From Bacteroidales bacterium (lineage in GTDB: Bacteria; Bacteroidota; Bacteroidia; Bacteroidales; Tenuifilaceae), in NCBI GenBank assembly GCA_020636845.1, contig JACJXD010000001.1:124001-188000 (forward strand): a stretch of 64,000 bases of DNA. Direction: 5' to 3'. A model generated the notes under the pieces. The model was not told the DNA's origin, ran no database searches, and saw only the letters and a list, made by a program, of their open reading frames with translations. Both the position numbers and the translations under genes were made by a program. Of this stretch, positions 9,674-16,658 are shown in pieces. Within the stretch, counting starts at the first letter, position 1. Each line of letters starts with the position of its first letter.

Positions 9674-9889
9674 TTAATCGGAATTGGGTGAAATAACTTT
9701 CCTAATTTCTTCTGCCTTGGCTAATATTTTTCTTACAAGTTCGGTATTTCTGTTTTTGTATTTGCCAAGATTGTTTGTTAAAACCATTTTTGCATATTTG
9801 CCGGTACAGCCACAGGCTTTACCTATAACAGAGTAGTATCCATCAAATGGTTTTTTGCTGACTATTGATTTTTCAACCTTTTTTGTCAT
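9674..9889 (-). CDS. small HTH-like DNA-binding protein divergent from S24 repressor
   Basis: A 71-residue basic protein. The frame can be opened at a TTG at 9943, but the ATG at 9889 is preferred because a good promoter (9913-9944, minus strand) lies just upstream of it and would be inside the longer version. Residues about 16-66 (YYSVIGKACGCTGKYAKMVL, then a basic turn and an amphipathic helix) look like a compact helix-turn-helix of the kind found beside phage-type repressors; I cannot assign a named family. It is transcribed away from the repressor gene across a 56-bp gap, the geometry of a cro/cI pair. Function as an antagonist of the repressor is inference. Confidence 0.65.
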   Translation of the reverse strand: MTKKVEKSIVSKKPFDGYYSVIGKACGCTGKYAKMVLTNNLGKYKNRNTELVRKILAKAEEIRKVISPNSD

Positions 9890-9896
9890 AATTTTG
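9864..9896 (+). promoter_or_regulatory. putative promoter of the S24 repressor gene
   Basis: Minus-33-like ATTG at 9864-9867, 21-bp spacer, and a TAATTTTG minus-7 box at 9889-9896 matching TAnnTTTG. Predicted start near 9903, about 43 nt before the repressor ATG. The minus-33 box lies inside the divergent small gene. Confidence 0.45.
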
Positions 9897-9912
9897 TTTA
9901 CATTTAATGGAA

Positions 9913-9944
9913 CAAATATAAACGATATATCTCGTACATACAAG
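9913..9944 (-). promoter_or_regulatory. putative promoter of the small divergent gene
   Basis: On the minus strand: CTTG at 9944-9941, 20-bp spacer, TATATTTG at 9920-9913. It fits the Bacteroidota consensus well. It reaches to within two bases of the repressor start codon and faces the repressor promoter, so the two transcripts would start within a few bases of each other in opposite directions. Confidence 0.55.
9917..9940. promoter_or_regulatory. 24-bp imperfect dyad, candidate operator
   Basis: Arms TATAAACGA (9917-9925) and TCGTACATA (9932-9940) match at 7 of 9 positions around a 6-bp spacer; an 8-bp palindrome GATATATC (9924-9931) sits at its centre. The dyad fills the spacer between the two boxes of the leftward promoter, where a bound repressor dimer would block RNA polymerase. 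Confidence 0.4.
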
Positions 9945-9945
9945 A

Positions 9946-10644
9946 ATGATGAAAAAAAAATCGCTTATTAAAAATAGAATATTACAATATCTTACTTATA
10001 AAGGTATTTCAAAATATAATTTCTATAAAGAAACGGGAATTGCAAGGGGTGTGTTGGATCAGAATAATGGAATAACTGAAGATAATATTCAAAAATTTCT
10101 TGCTTTTGCGCAAGATATATCGCCTAGTTGGTTGCTTACTGGTTCGGGGAATATGCTTAAGTCTCAATTCGCTTTTGAAGCGGCCGGCGAGCCAATTCGT
10201 GTTTTTCGGGAAGAAGTATCGCAGGAGGTGCAGCGCATACCATTGTATAGTCTGGAATCGATGTCTGGGGTTATTGGTGTATTTGAGGAACTTCGTAATC
10301 AGGCACCTTTGGGGTACATTTCCATACCGAACCTACCTAATGCCGATGGTGCTATATATATGTCGGGGAATAGTATGTATCCGTTATTAAAAGCAGGCGA
10401 TATTGTTATATACAAAATATTAAATGATAAGGCCAACATATTTTGGGGAGAGATGTATGTGTTGTCCATTGTTCATCAGGGCGACTCTTACTTAACCGTA
10501 AAACGCGTTCAAAAAGGACGAAAATTTAATCAAATAAAGTTAGTTAGCCAAAATCCAAGTTATCAGGAAAAGTTAATGCCTTTCGATGCTGTTAAAACGG
10601 TTGCTCATGTAGTGGCGTCTATTAGTTTTAATACCATATATTAA
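9946..10644 (+). CDS. S24/LexA-like transcriptional repressor (HTH plus peptidase fold)
   Basis: A 232-residue two-domain protein. N-terminal XRE-like helix-turn-helix (about 8-65), a linker, and a C-terminal S24 domain (about 97-230) with the Ser-Lys catalytic dyad: S143 in GNSMYP and K186 in VKRVQ. LexA/CI-family repressors use this dyad for self-cleavage when stimulated by RecA filaments. By spacing to the Ser (35 residues, as in LexA) the scissile bond would fall at S107-G108, so Ser replaces the usual Ala; an AAGEP string identical to the LexA cleavage site lies earlier, at 79-83 in the linker. Divergent from a small HTH-like gene; no phage genes nearby. Confidence 0.88.
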   Translation: MMKKKSLIKNRILQYLTYKGISKYNFYKETGIARGVLDQNNGITEDNIQKFLAFAQDISPSWLLTGSGNMLKSQFAFEAAGEPIRVFREEVSQEVQRIPLYSLESMSGVIGVFEELRNQAPLGYISIPNLPNADGAIYMSGNSMYPLLKAGDIVIYKILNDKANIFWGEMYVLSIVHQGDSYLTVKRVQKGRKFNQIKLVSQNPSYQEKLMPFDAVKTVAHVVASISFNTIY

Positions 10645-10767
10645 AAAGAGTAAGAGTACTGCTCTGATTATTAAAGTTTTCACATTTTTTCTTCAAATTT
10701 AACATGCAATTTTTGAACTATTGCGTTCTGTTTATGTTTTATCAAATAAGAATTATTCCTAACTGAT

Positions 10768-11208
10768 ATGAATTATTCGGAGTTAAAAAATATTCTTGAG
10801 GGAAAGGGGCTAAAGGTTACTCCTCAACGAATTGCGGTTCTTGAGGCTCTTTATGAGTTGAAAAATCATCCTTCGGCCGATGAGGTTAGGAAGATTGTAC
10901 AAGAAAAGTATCCAAATATAGCTTTAGGTACATTGTATAATATTCTTGATACGCTTTGCGAACACAATATAATTCGTAAGGTAAAAACCGAAAACGATTT
11001 TATGCGCTATGATATAGAGATGGATAAGCATCATCATATATACTGTGATGAGTGCGATTATATTGAAAATTACTACGACGGAGAATTAGATAAAATGCTT
11101 GTTGACTATTTTAATCGTAAGGGAATTCCAAATTTCAATATAAAGGAGATAAACTTACAAATAGTAGGAAGTTATAAAGATCATGTTAAACCAAATAAAA
11201 ACGATTAA
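10768..11208 (+). CDS. Fur-family regulator, PerR-like
   Basis: A 146-residue Fur-superfamily protein: winged helix (about 1-85, with VTPQRIAVLEAL and GTLYNIL motifs) and dimerisation domain (about 86-146) with the HHHIYCDEC metal site. Only the first CxxC is present; the second pair that completes the structural zinc site in classical PerR/Fur is missing. It starts an operon with a thioferritin (4 bp downstream) and a peroxiredoxin, which argues for peroxide sensing rather than iron uptake control. Upstream, an imperfect dyad TTCAAA...TTTGAA (10692-10717) overlaps a possible promoter (TTTG at 10712, TATGTTTT at 10733-10740), a plausible autoregulatory site. Confidence 0.9.
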   Translation: MNYSELKNILEGKGLKVTPQRIAVLEALYELKNHPSADEVRKIVQEKYPNIALGTLYNILDTLCEHNIIRKVKTENDFMRYDIEMDKHHHIYCDECDYIENYYDGELDKMLVDYFNRKGIPNFNIKEINLQIVGSYKDHVKPNKND

Positions 11209-11211
11209 ACC

Positions 11212-11724
11212 ATGGGAAAAGAAGCAAAAAAAATTGTAACTGTAGATGTTGCCAAGTTATTGGAAATGCTTAATGCAGCTCTTGCCGAAGAGTGGCTTGC
11301 TTACTATCAATATTGGGTTGGAGCCAAAGTAATGGAAGGCCCTATGCGTAGCGAAATAGAGCCGGAATTGCTATTACATGCAAACCAGGAATTGGGACAT
11401 GCCGTGCTTGTTGCCGATAGAATTATTCAGTTGGGAGGAACTCCGCTTTTACATCCTCAGGACTGGTTCAAGCATAGTCGTTGTGCCTACGATGCTCCTG
11501 TTGATCCGTATATTGAGGTAATTCTTGAACAAAACCTGCAAGGTGAACGTTGTGCTATTCAACGTTACAACGAAATAGCCACTTTTACTAATGGTAAGGA
11601 TCACATGACGCATCAAATGGCAACGCAAATTTTGGCCGAAGAAATTGAGCATGAGAATGATATCGAAGATTGGATCACCGATATTAATAGAATGAAAGAA
11701 GAACTAAGGAAATTTAGAGTGTAA
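11212..11724 (+). CDS. DPS-like thioferritin (ferritin-like iron-storage / peroxide protection protein)
   Basis: A 170-residue four-helix ferritin-like protein. Di-iron ligands expected for the fold are visible: E26/E27, E60 with H63 (ELGH), E112, E143/E144 and H147 (EEIEH). Two cysteines, C91 and C114 (GERCAI), lie near the metal site, the signature that separates DPS-like thioferritins such as the Bacteroides fragilis protein from ordinary bacterioferritin. Members form 12-subunit cages that oxidise Fe2+ using H2O2. Its place between a PerR-like regulator and a peroxiredoxin fits peroxide detoxification and iron sequestration. Family assignment is from motif recognition, with no alignment run. 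Confidence 0.88.
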   Translation: MGKEAKKIVTVDVAKLLEMLNAALAEEWLAYYQYWVGAKVMEGPMRSEIEPELLLHANQELGHAVLVADRIIQLGGTPLLHPQDWFKHSRCAYDAPVDPYIEVILEQNLQGERCAIQRYNEIATFTNGKDHMTHQMATQILAEEIEHENDIEDWITDINRMKEELRKFRV

Positions 11725-11755
11725 ATATTGTTTAACTAAATAAAAATCAATAAAA

Positions 11756-12466
11756 ATGGAAGAAGATCAAGTAATTGCTATGCCTCGTATTGGCGACATG
11801 GCTCCGGAATTTAAAGCCGTAACCACACAGGGTGAAATTAATTTTCCTAACGATTTTAGGGGAAACTGGGTAATATTTTTTAGCCATCCGGCCGATTTTA
11901 CCCCGGTATGTACGTCGGAGTTTATGACATTTGCTTCGATGGAAGATAAGTTTGCAAAGGCAAATTGTAAACTTGTAGGATTATCTGTCGATGGGCTTCA
12001 TAGCCATATTGCATGGTTACGTACAATTAAGGAGAAGATTGAGTATAAGGGGATGAAAAACGTTGAAGTGAAGTTCCCTTTAATTGAGGATATCTCCATG
12101 AATGTGGCCAAAAAGTATGGAATGATTCAGCCTCAGGAGAGCACCACTACGGCTGTTAGGGCTGTATTTTTCATCGACCCAAAAGGTGTAATTCGCTCTA
12201 TTATTTACTATCCGTTAAGTCTTGGACGTAATTTCGACGAATTGTACCGTGTTTTAATAGCATTGCAAACAGCCGATGAATTTGGCGTTGCAACTCCAGC
12301 CGACTGGCGTCCAGGCGACGATGTAATTGTTCCTCCGGCAGGATCCTGTGGTGTTGCAAAAGAACGTATGGAAAATAAAAACGAAGACGTTAAGTGCTAT
12401 GATTGGTTTTTCTGTACAAAGAAGTTAGATAAGGAAACCCTCGAAAAAAAGTTGCTTAAAAAGTAA
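11756..12466 (+). CDS. peroxiredoxin, Prx6-type with extra C-terminal cysteines
   Basis: A 236-residue AhpC/TSA-superfamily protein. The peroxidatic Cys is C52 in the conserved DFTPVCTSE motif, with T49 and R135 completing the active site. The long C-terminal extension carries C198, C214 and C220, as in the archaeal/anaerobe Prx6 group, where two C-terminal cysteines act in resolving the sulfenic acid. It reduces H2O2 and organic peroxides in the cytosol. It is the last gene of the perR-like/thioferritin operon, 31 bp after the thioferritin stop, and is followed by a strong hairpin terminator. Confidence 0.93.
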   Translation: MEEDQVIAMPRIGDMAPEFKAVTTQGEINFPNDFRGNWVIFFSHPADFTPVCTSEFMTFASMEDKFAKANCKLVGLSVDGLHSHIAWLRTIKEKIEYKGMKNVEVKFPLIEDISMNVAKKYGMIQPQESTTTAVRAVFFIDPKGVIRSIIYYPLSLGRNFDELYRVLIALQTADEFGVATPADWRPGDDVIVPPAGSCGVAKERMENKNEDVKCYDWFFCTKKLDKETLEKKLLKK

Positions 12467-12484
12467 TTTTTAATGATTTATCAT

Positions 12485-12516
12485 AAAAGAGGTGGGTTTA
12501 AAGCCCACCTCTTTTG
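12485..12516. terminator. bidirectional intrinsic terminator
   Basis: Perfect 12-bp stem AAAAGAGGTGGG (12485-12496) / CCCACCTCTTTT (12504-12515) with a 7-base loop. The A/T ends give a T-tract on either strand, so it can end both the peroxiredoxin operon (+) and the TonB receptor gene (-). Confidence 0.9.
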
Positions 12517-12534
12517 TTAGAACAAGAGGTCGTT

Positions 12535-14937
12535 TTACTTTATTAAGTTTACCGATATTCCTGCGTAAAACATTGTCCCATACATTGGTGCATACATAAA
12601 TGCTGCGTCGTCTAAGTGTTTTTCCGGTTGTATGTAGTTAAAGATATTTTTTGCTCCTGCATATAGTTTAAAACTCCTAATGGTTTTCGTTATTTTAGCA
12701 TTAAAAAGCATGTATGGCGATGTGTGCTTTATTTTGCTTAGATTTTCGTCTTCGCTATAATAGTCAATGTACATGCGTCCTTGGTAACTCCCGTCGATTG
12801 AAAACACCCAGCCGTTTTTGTTGTATTCAAATTTGATATCTCCGGTAGATGCAGGAAATCGAGAAATATATTTGCTATCTTTTTCATATTGAGTACCAAC
12901 CCAATCGGCTCTTGCATGTTCGTATTCTCCTTGATTTAGGGTAAAATTAACAGTTGCATCTAAATTTGAAAATAGGTTAGTCATTAACGATGCTTCAACT
13001 CCTTGAACAAAGGCATTATCGATGTTTTCCCATTGATAGTCGTAACCAAGTGCTGCTACTTGGGCATCGGCATCGGCAAAGGCAATTTTATCTTTCAAGT
13101 CAGTCCTGAATAAATTTGCGCTAAAACGTATTTTACAGCCATAGTAATCGGCCGAAAGGTTATAGCTTATGGATTTTTCGGGTTCCAAATCTGATGATTT
13201 CCATACCCTTGGGGAACCGCTACACAGGTGCAAATCTTCCGAAAAGCCATAAGGTGCTCTAAAACCAGTTCCTACATTTGCCCGTAAGGTTAGTTTGGGT
13301 AACACTTCGTATTTTAATGCTATTCTCGGGCTAAAGCTGTTTTTGTTGAATTTGCTTTCGGGAAAAGCAGCAGTAAAAACTTGTTTATTGGCGCTATACT
13401 CTTCTTCCGAATGATGAATATCGAATCGAGCACCGGGAACAATGGTAATTTTATTGCTAAGTTGCCATTCGTCCTGTGCAAAGAAACCTAGTTCGTGTGC
13501 GGATTTGTGGCTGATGGATTTGTACGATGTACCATAGTAATCGCTTTCCGGATCAACAATAACGTACATTCCCGATTCTTTTAACTTATCGAAGGAGCCT
13601 TGTGCTCCGATTAACAGATGATGGCTATTTAGTTTTTTCCCATAGGTTAGGGTTCCTGTTACCGAATTTTCATCGGCTAGATAAGGGCGCATATTCCTAA
13701 CATCTGGAGTGCTATCGTTATGTGTATCCATGAAATCGCATAGGTAGGTATCGTTAGTTGCCGTTCTGTTGTGGCTTGCGTATGCAACCGAGAAGTTTAT
13801 TTCGGAAGTTTCGTTAAAGGTTGTCTTGTAGGAAAGTTCTGTTTCGTATCGGTCTGTGGTAATACTTTCCGTACCATCGGTAAACGGATTTTTGTAATAA
13901 TCATCAGCCATTATGCCTCCTTCACGTTTCTCGTAAGTATATCTTCCCCGAAGAATTAACTTATCGTTTTCAGAAAATATGTTGCTTGCATATAATCCAA
14001 ATCCGGCATTGTTTAGGTTAGAGGCTACACGGTCGGAAATACCGTCTTTATGTTTTACTTCGCTTAGGGTTGTTCCTTCGGAAGTTTGGTCGATGGCCTT
14101 TCCCGTTAACTTTCCTGCGTTTACCGTTAAACCGATATTTCCTTTTTCATTTCTTAATGAAGCAAAAACATCATACTTGTTAGTGCCAAAGTTGCCGAAT
14201 TGCGTGCTTACTTTTATTTCGGGAACGTAAGAGGGTTCTTTTGTTATAATGTTAATTGCTCCTGCAATAGCGCCGCTGCCATACAATGCCGAACCGGCGC
14301 CTTTTACAACTTCCACTCGGTCAACATCGTCGGTTCCCATTTGCTGAAGTCCATAAACTGCTGCCAATCCGGAATATAATGGCTGTCCATTAATTAGCAC
14401 TTGGGTGTTTTCCGAACCAAGACCTTGCATTCGAATCATGGAGAAGTTACAGTACTGACATTGCTGTTCCACTCTTATACCGGGAGTTCCTTCCAGTACC
14501 TCGTAGAGGTTCGAGGCATTTTTTATTTCTATTGATTTGGCAGTGATAACCTCGGTTCTAATGGGAACATCCTTAATGTAGTGTTTAGTCCGAGTTCCCG
14601 TTACCACTACTTGTTCCAGGGCTAATGGGTCTTCTTCTAAATCTATAAAAAGTTCGGTTCCTTTATTGCGTTTCATTACCACTTCCTGTTCTTTGGTTTT
14701 GTACCCAATGGACTGAGCAACAACCGTAATTTTTCCAACAGGCAGATTTGCCAGTTTATAGTGACCGGTTTCGTCGGTCATGGTGCCTATTGTAGTATTC
14801 TTTATTGTGATGTTAACATAAGGGACATGTTTCCCGTTGCATTTTACGTCACCGAAAAGCATAGCATCGGTTTTTTCCTGTGCTTGAACCTGAAATGCCA
14901 TAAAAAAGCCTAAAACAAGCGTTACGATTTTTTTCAT
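12535..14937 (-). CDS. TonB-dependent outer-membrane receptor
   Basis: An 800-residue receptor: signal peptide (1-20, ending QAQ), a carboxypeptidase-like/CarbopepD_reg domain (about 25-102), a TonB-box-like stretch (ALEQVVVTGT, 107-116), a plug domain (about 120-235, with GSALYGSGAIAGAINI) and a 22-stranded barrel ending in a C-terminal hydrophobic strand (AGISVNLIK). A CQYCNFSMIRM stretch in the plug (C160, C163, M167, M170) is unusual and could bind metal. There is no SusD partner, so it is probably a metal, siderophore or corrinoid receptor rather than a glycan one. It lies downstream of the LuxR/hemerythrin pair on the same strand after a 274-bp gap; substrate not determined. Confidence 0.93.
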   Translation of the reverse strand: MKKIVTLVLGFFMAFQVQAQEKTDAMLFGDVKCNGKHVPYVNITIKNTTIGTMTDETGHYKLANLPVGKITVVAQSIGYKTKEQEVVMKRNKGTELFIDLEEDPLALEQVVVTGTRTKHYIKDVPIRTEVITAKSIEIKNASNLYEVLEGTPGIRVEQQCQYCNFSMIRMQGLGSENTQVLINGQPLYSGLAAVYGLQQMGTDDVDRVEVVKGAGSALYGSGAIAGAINIITKEPSYVPEIKVSTQFGNFGTNKYDVFASLRNEKGNIGLTVNAGKLTGKAIDQTSEGTTLSEVKHKDGISDRVASNLNNAGFGLYASNIFSENDKLILRGRYTYEKREGGIMADDYYKNPFTDGTESITTDRYETELSYKTTFNETSEINFSVAYASHNRTATNDTYLCDFMDTHNDSTPDVRNMRPYLADENSVTGTLTYGKKLNSHHLLIGAQGSFDKLKESGMYVIVDPESDYYGTSYKSISHKSAHELGFFAQDEWQLSNKITIVPGARFDIHHSEEEYSANKQVFTAAFPESKFNKNSFSPRIALKYEVLPKLTLRANVGTGFRAPYGFSEDLHLCSGSPRVWKSSDLEPEKSISYNLSADYYGCKIRFSANLFRTDLKDKIAFADADAQVAALGYDYQWENIDNAFVQGVEASLMTNLFSNLDATVNFTLNQGEYEHARADWVGTQYEKDSKYISRFPASTGDIKFEYNKNGWVFSIDGSYQGRMYIDYYSEDENLSKIKHTSPYMLFNAKITKTIRSFKLYAGAKNIFNYIQPEKHLDDAAFMYAPMYGTMFYAGISVNLIK

Positions 14938-15033
14938 TTCTTCTTTTTATTTAGATTGATTTTAAATACAAAAGAAGAAGAAATTGTAGGCTGATACAAT
15001 CGCTTAAAATGATGAAAATTCAGTAGGAAAAAT

Positions 15034-15046
15034 CCCTAGAGTAGGG
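15034..15046. promoter_or_regulatory. short dyad upstream of the TonB receptor gene
   Basis: CCCTA-GAG-TAGGG is a perfect 5-bp-arm inverted repeat about 100 bp upstream of the receptor start, and AGTAGG is repeated at 15022-15027 and 15040-15045. Its size suits a LuxR/NarL-type HTH dimer, and such a regulator is the next gene upstream. Binding is inference. Confidence 0.3.
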
Positions 15047-15211
15047 GATGCTTGTTATATTGTCCTTTCGAATTTGCTGAAGAATCGAACAATGCAAATT
15101 GCTGATTAGTTTATTTGTTTAAAATACACGAATTTAAATTTTACCAGTATAATGCTTAATTGTTTTGATGTTGAAAATCAACTATTTATTGTTGTATCGA
15201 GCCAGTGTCGG

Positions 15212-15796
15212 CTATTCGAGGGTTATAATTTTCTTTGTAACGGCAAATATGGTTAATCCCGGCAAACTCCTTATTCCCGTTTTATCCATTATGTTTTTGC
15301 GGTGCGACATTACGGTATGTATGCTTATGTTTAGTTTATCGGCAATTTCCTTATTGGAAAATCCTTTTGCCAGCAGTTTTAAAACATCAATCTCCCGTTT
15401 CGAGAGGTCTTCGTTGTAGTTGAGTTTAGACGTGCTATCCTTACATATTTTATTTATTTTTTTTATAACAATCGATATGCTGTCGGTTATGGAAAAGGTA
15501 TCGTTTAGCGTGTTTAGTATATGGCTGTCGAAAAATGAATATAGAATGCCAATCCAATAAATTTCAGGAAATTGATTTTTTACCTTAACAAATTCCTGTA
15601 GCCTGTTTTGTATGATTGCTGGGTTTATTAGTATAATGGATATTCTTTTTTGTTGTTGGAGAATGCTTATTTCATCGATATTTTCTAACCAAAAAAAAGA
15701 ATAGCCGTTTTCCCGTTTTGCTATCGAAGCAGAAATTCCTTCGAAAACAATTGGAGAGGGTTCTATGATAACGATGTTTTTTCTTTCCTTATCCAT
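15212..15796 (-). CDS. LuxR-type regulator with degenerate receiver domain
   Basis: A 194-residue NarL/FixJ-like protein. The N-terminal half (about 6-120) has a receiver fold, but the acidic pair is reduced to one Glu (IIEPSP) and the phospho-acceptor is Asn (N58 in ILINPA), so it should not be phosphorylated in the normal way. The C-terminal HTH (about 130-190: SKREIDVLKLLAKG, SIHTVMSHRKNI) is intact. I chose the ATG at 15796, which overlaps the hemerythrin gene stop by 8 bp; an ATG at 15811 would overlap more. The overlap implies translational coupling with the hemerythrin-like protein, which may supply the signal. The TonB receptor gene downstream is a candidate target. Confidence 0.88.
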   Translation of the reverse strand: MDKERKNIVIIEPSPIVFEGISASIAKRENGYSFFWLENIDEISILQQQKRISIILINPAIIQNRLQEFVKVKNQFPEIYWIGILYSFFDSHILNTLNDTFSITDSISIVIKKINKICKDSTSKLNYNEDLSKREIDVLKLLAKGFSNKEIADKLNISIHTVMSHRKNIMDKTGIRSLPGLTIFAVTKKIITLE

Positions 15797-16496
15797 TTCT
15801 TTCGGATTCAATTTTTTCTACCAATGGAATAAGAATTTTTTCTTCGATGATGGAATGGATTGTTAAGTCGAATTCGAGTTCAAATAGGCTGTTAAGAAAT
15901 TTTCGTTTGGCGCTTAACTCATTTTTTATGCTGATGTGCTTTAAAAAAAGGTTTTTTAAGTCGGTTAGCTTTGTTTCTATATCGGTATGGTGATTTCTGT
16001 ACTCTTCAACGGAAATAGCAGTAGTTGGAATACTACTGTTATTGATTAAACTACAAAAGTAGGGGAATACAATTTCGTCTTCGTATTTAAAATGGTCTAA
16101 AACCTCCGAATAGTAATCGTTAAAGAATTTTTCGATTAGTTTAAAATCATTGGTACTTAGCCCGTCCTTTATTTTTTGTAGGTAGAAGTTTAACTCCGGA
16201 TACTTGTCTTCGATATAAAAAGCGTGGCTGTTTTTCAGAAAGGTTAATAACGATTTAACTTCTTCAACTTTAAAGGATTCTACTTTTTCGGGGTAAAAAT
16301 CGTTGTACAAGTTTCCCACTAAAAGGAAAACGTTGAGACTTACATTATTTTTGCTACACAGCTCTTTTACCGTTGCATTACTTACTGCAAAGTCGATGTT
16401 GAAATGCTGCAATAGAAGCAACAATGAATGATTGTCGTTAATTAAATCGAGCATTTTGCTGGTAGGGGTAATGTATGTCTTTTTAGTTTGGTACAT
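15789..16496 (-). CDS. hemerythrin-like protein with ScdA_N-like N-terminus
   Basis: A 235-residue protein. The N-terminus (about 14-60) resembles the DUF542/ScdA_N domain of RIC/YtfE proteins, but the CCGG motif usual there is replaced (IDFAVSN). The rest is a four-helix hemerythrin domain with a full set of candidate di-iron ligands: H91, H135 and E139 (HFKYE), H169/H170, H214 and E218 (HSIIE). RIC proteins protect or repair Fe-S clusters under nitrosative and oxidative stress; other hemerythrins bind O2 or NO. Overlap with the LuxR gene suggests a sensor-regulator pair for O2, NO or redox state. A good promoter lies at 16513-16543. Confidence 0.85.
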   Translation of the reverse strand: MYQTKKTYITPTSKMLDLINDNHSLLLLLQHFNIDFAVSNATVKELCSKNNVSLNVFLLVGNLYNDFYPEKVESFKVEEVKSLLTFLKNSHAFYIEDKYPELNFYLQKIKDGLSTNDFKLIEKFFNDYYSEVLDHFKYEDEIVFPYFCSLINNSSIPTTAISVEEYRNHHTDIETKLTDLKNLFLKHISIKNELSAKRKFLNSLFELEFDLTIHSIIEEKILIPLVEKIESERNG

Positions 16497-16512
16497 ATTA
16501 CATGCTTTTTTA

Positions 16513-16543
16513 CAAAAATAACTTAATGTGTTTAAGTTCCAAA
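16513..16543 (-). promoter_or_regulatory. promoter of the hemerythrin/LuxR operon
   Basis: On the minus strand TTTG (16543-16540), exactly 19 bp, then TATTTTTG (16520-16513): an ideal match to the Bacteroidota minus-33/minus-7 consensus. Transcription should begin near 16507, leaving a very short leader before the ATG at 16496. Confidence 0.6.
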
Positions 16544-16594
16544 TTAAGCAAAGTGCAGCTGCATGTCAATTTTATAGATTTTTTCTTGAGTAAG

Positions 16595-16634
16595 AACGAA
16601 GTGAAGAATCTTTTTATGGAAACTTCACTTCGTT
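16595..16634. terminator. 12-bp hairpin after the RND efflux operon
   Basis: Arms AACGAAGTGAAG (16595-16606) and CTTCACTTCGTT (16623-16634) pair perfectly around a 16-base loop, 25 bp after the TolC-like stop. No clean T-tract follows on the minus strand, so it may be a weak terminator or an mRNA 3'-end stabiliser. Confidence 0.45.
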
Positions 16635-16658
16635 GTGAAACAAACTATTAAACCCAAA

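Noticed and set aside
9674..9943. Longer 89-residue version of the small HTH-like protein from a TTG at 9943
   Set aside because: The extension has a different composition and would contain the gene's own promoter; the ATG at 9889 is favoured.
9674..10644. Prophage or integrative element around the S24 repressor
   Set aside because: Flanking genes are a two-component system and a peroxide-defence operon; no integrase, att-like repeats or structural phage genes are visible.
12535..14937. SusC-type glycan importer
   Set aside because: No SusD gene adjoins it, length is at the short end for SusC, and the CxxCxxxM site points to another substrate class.
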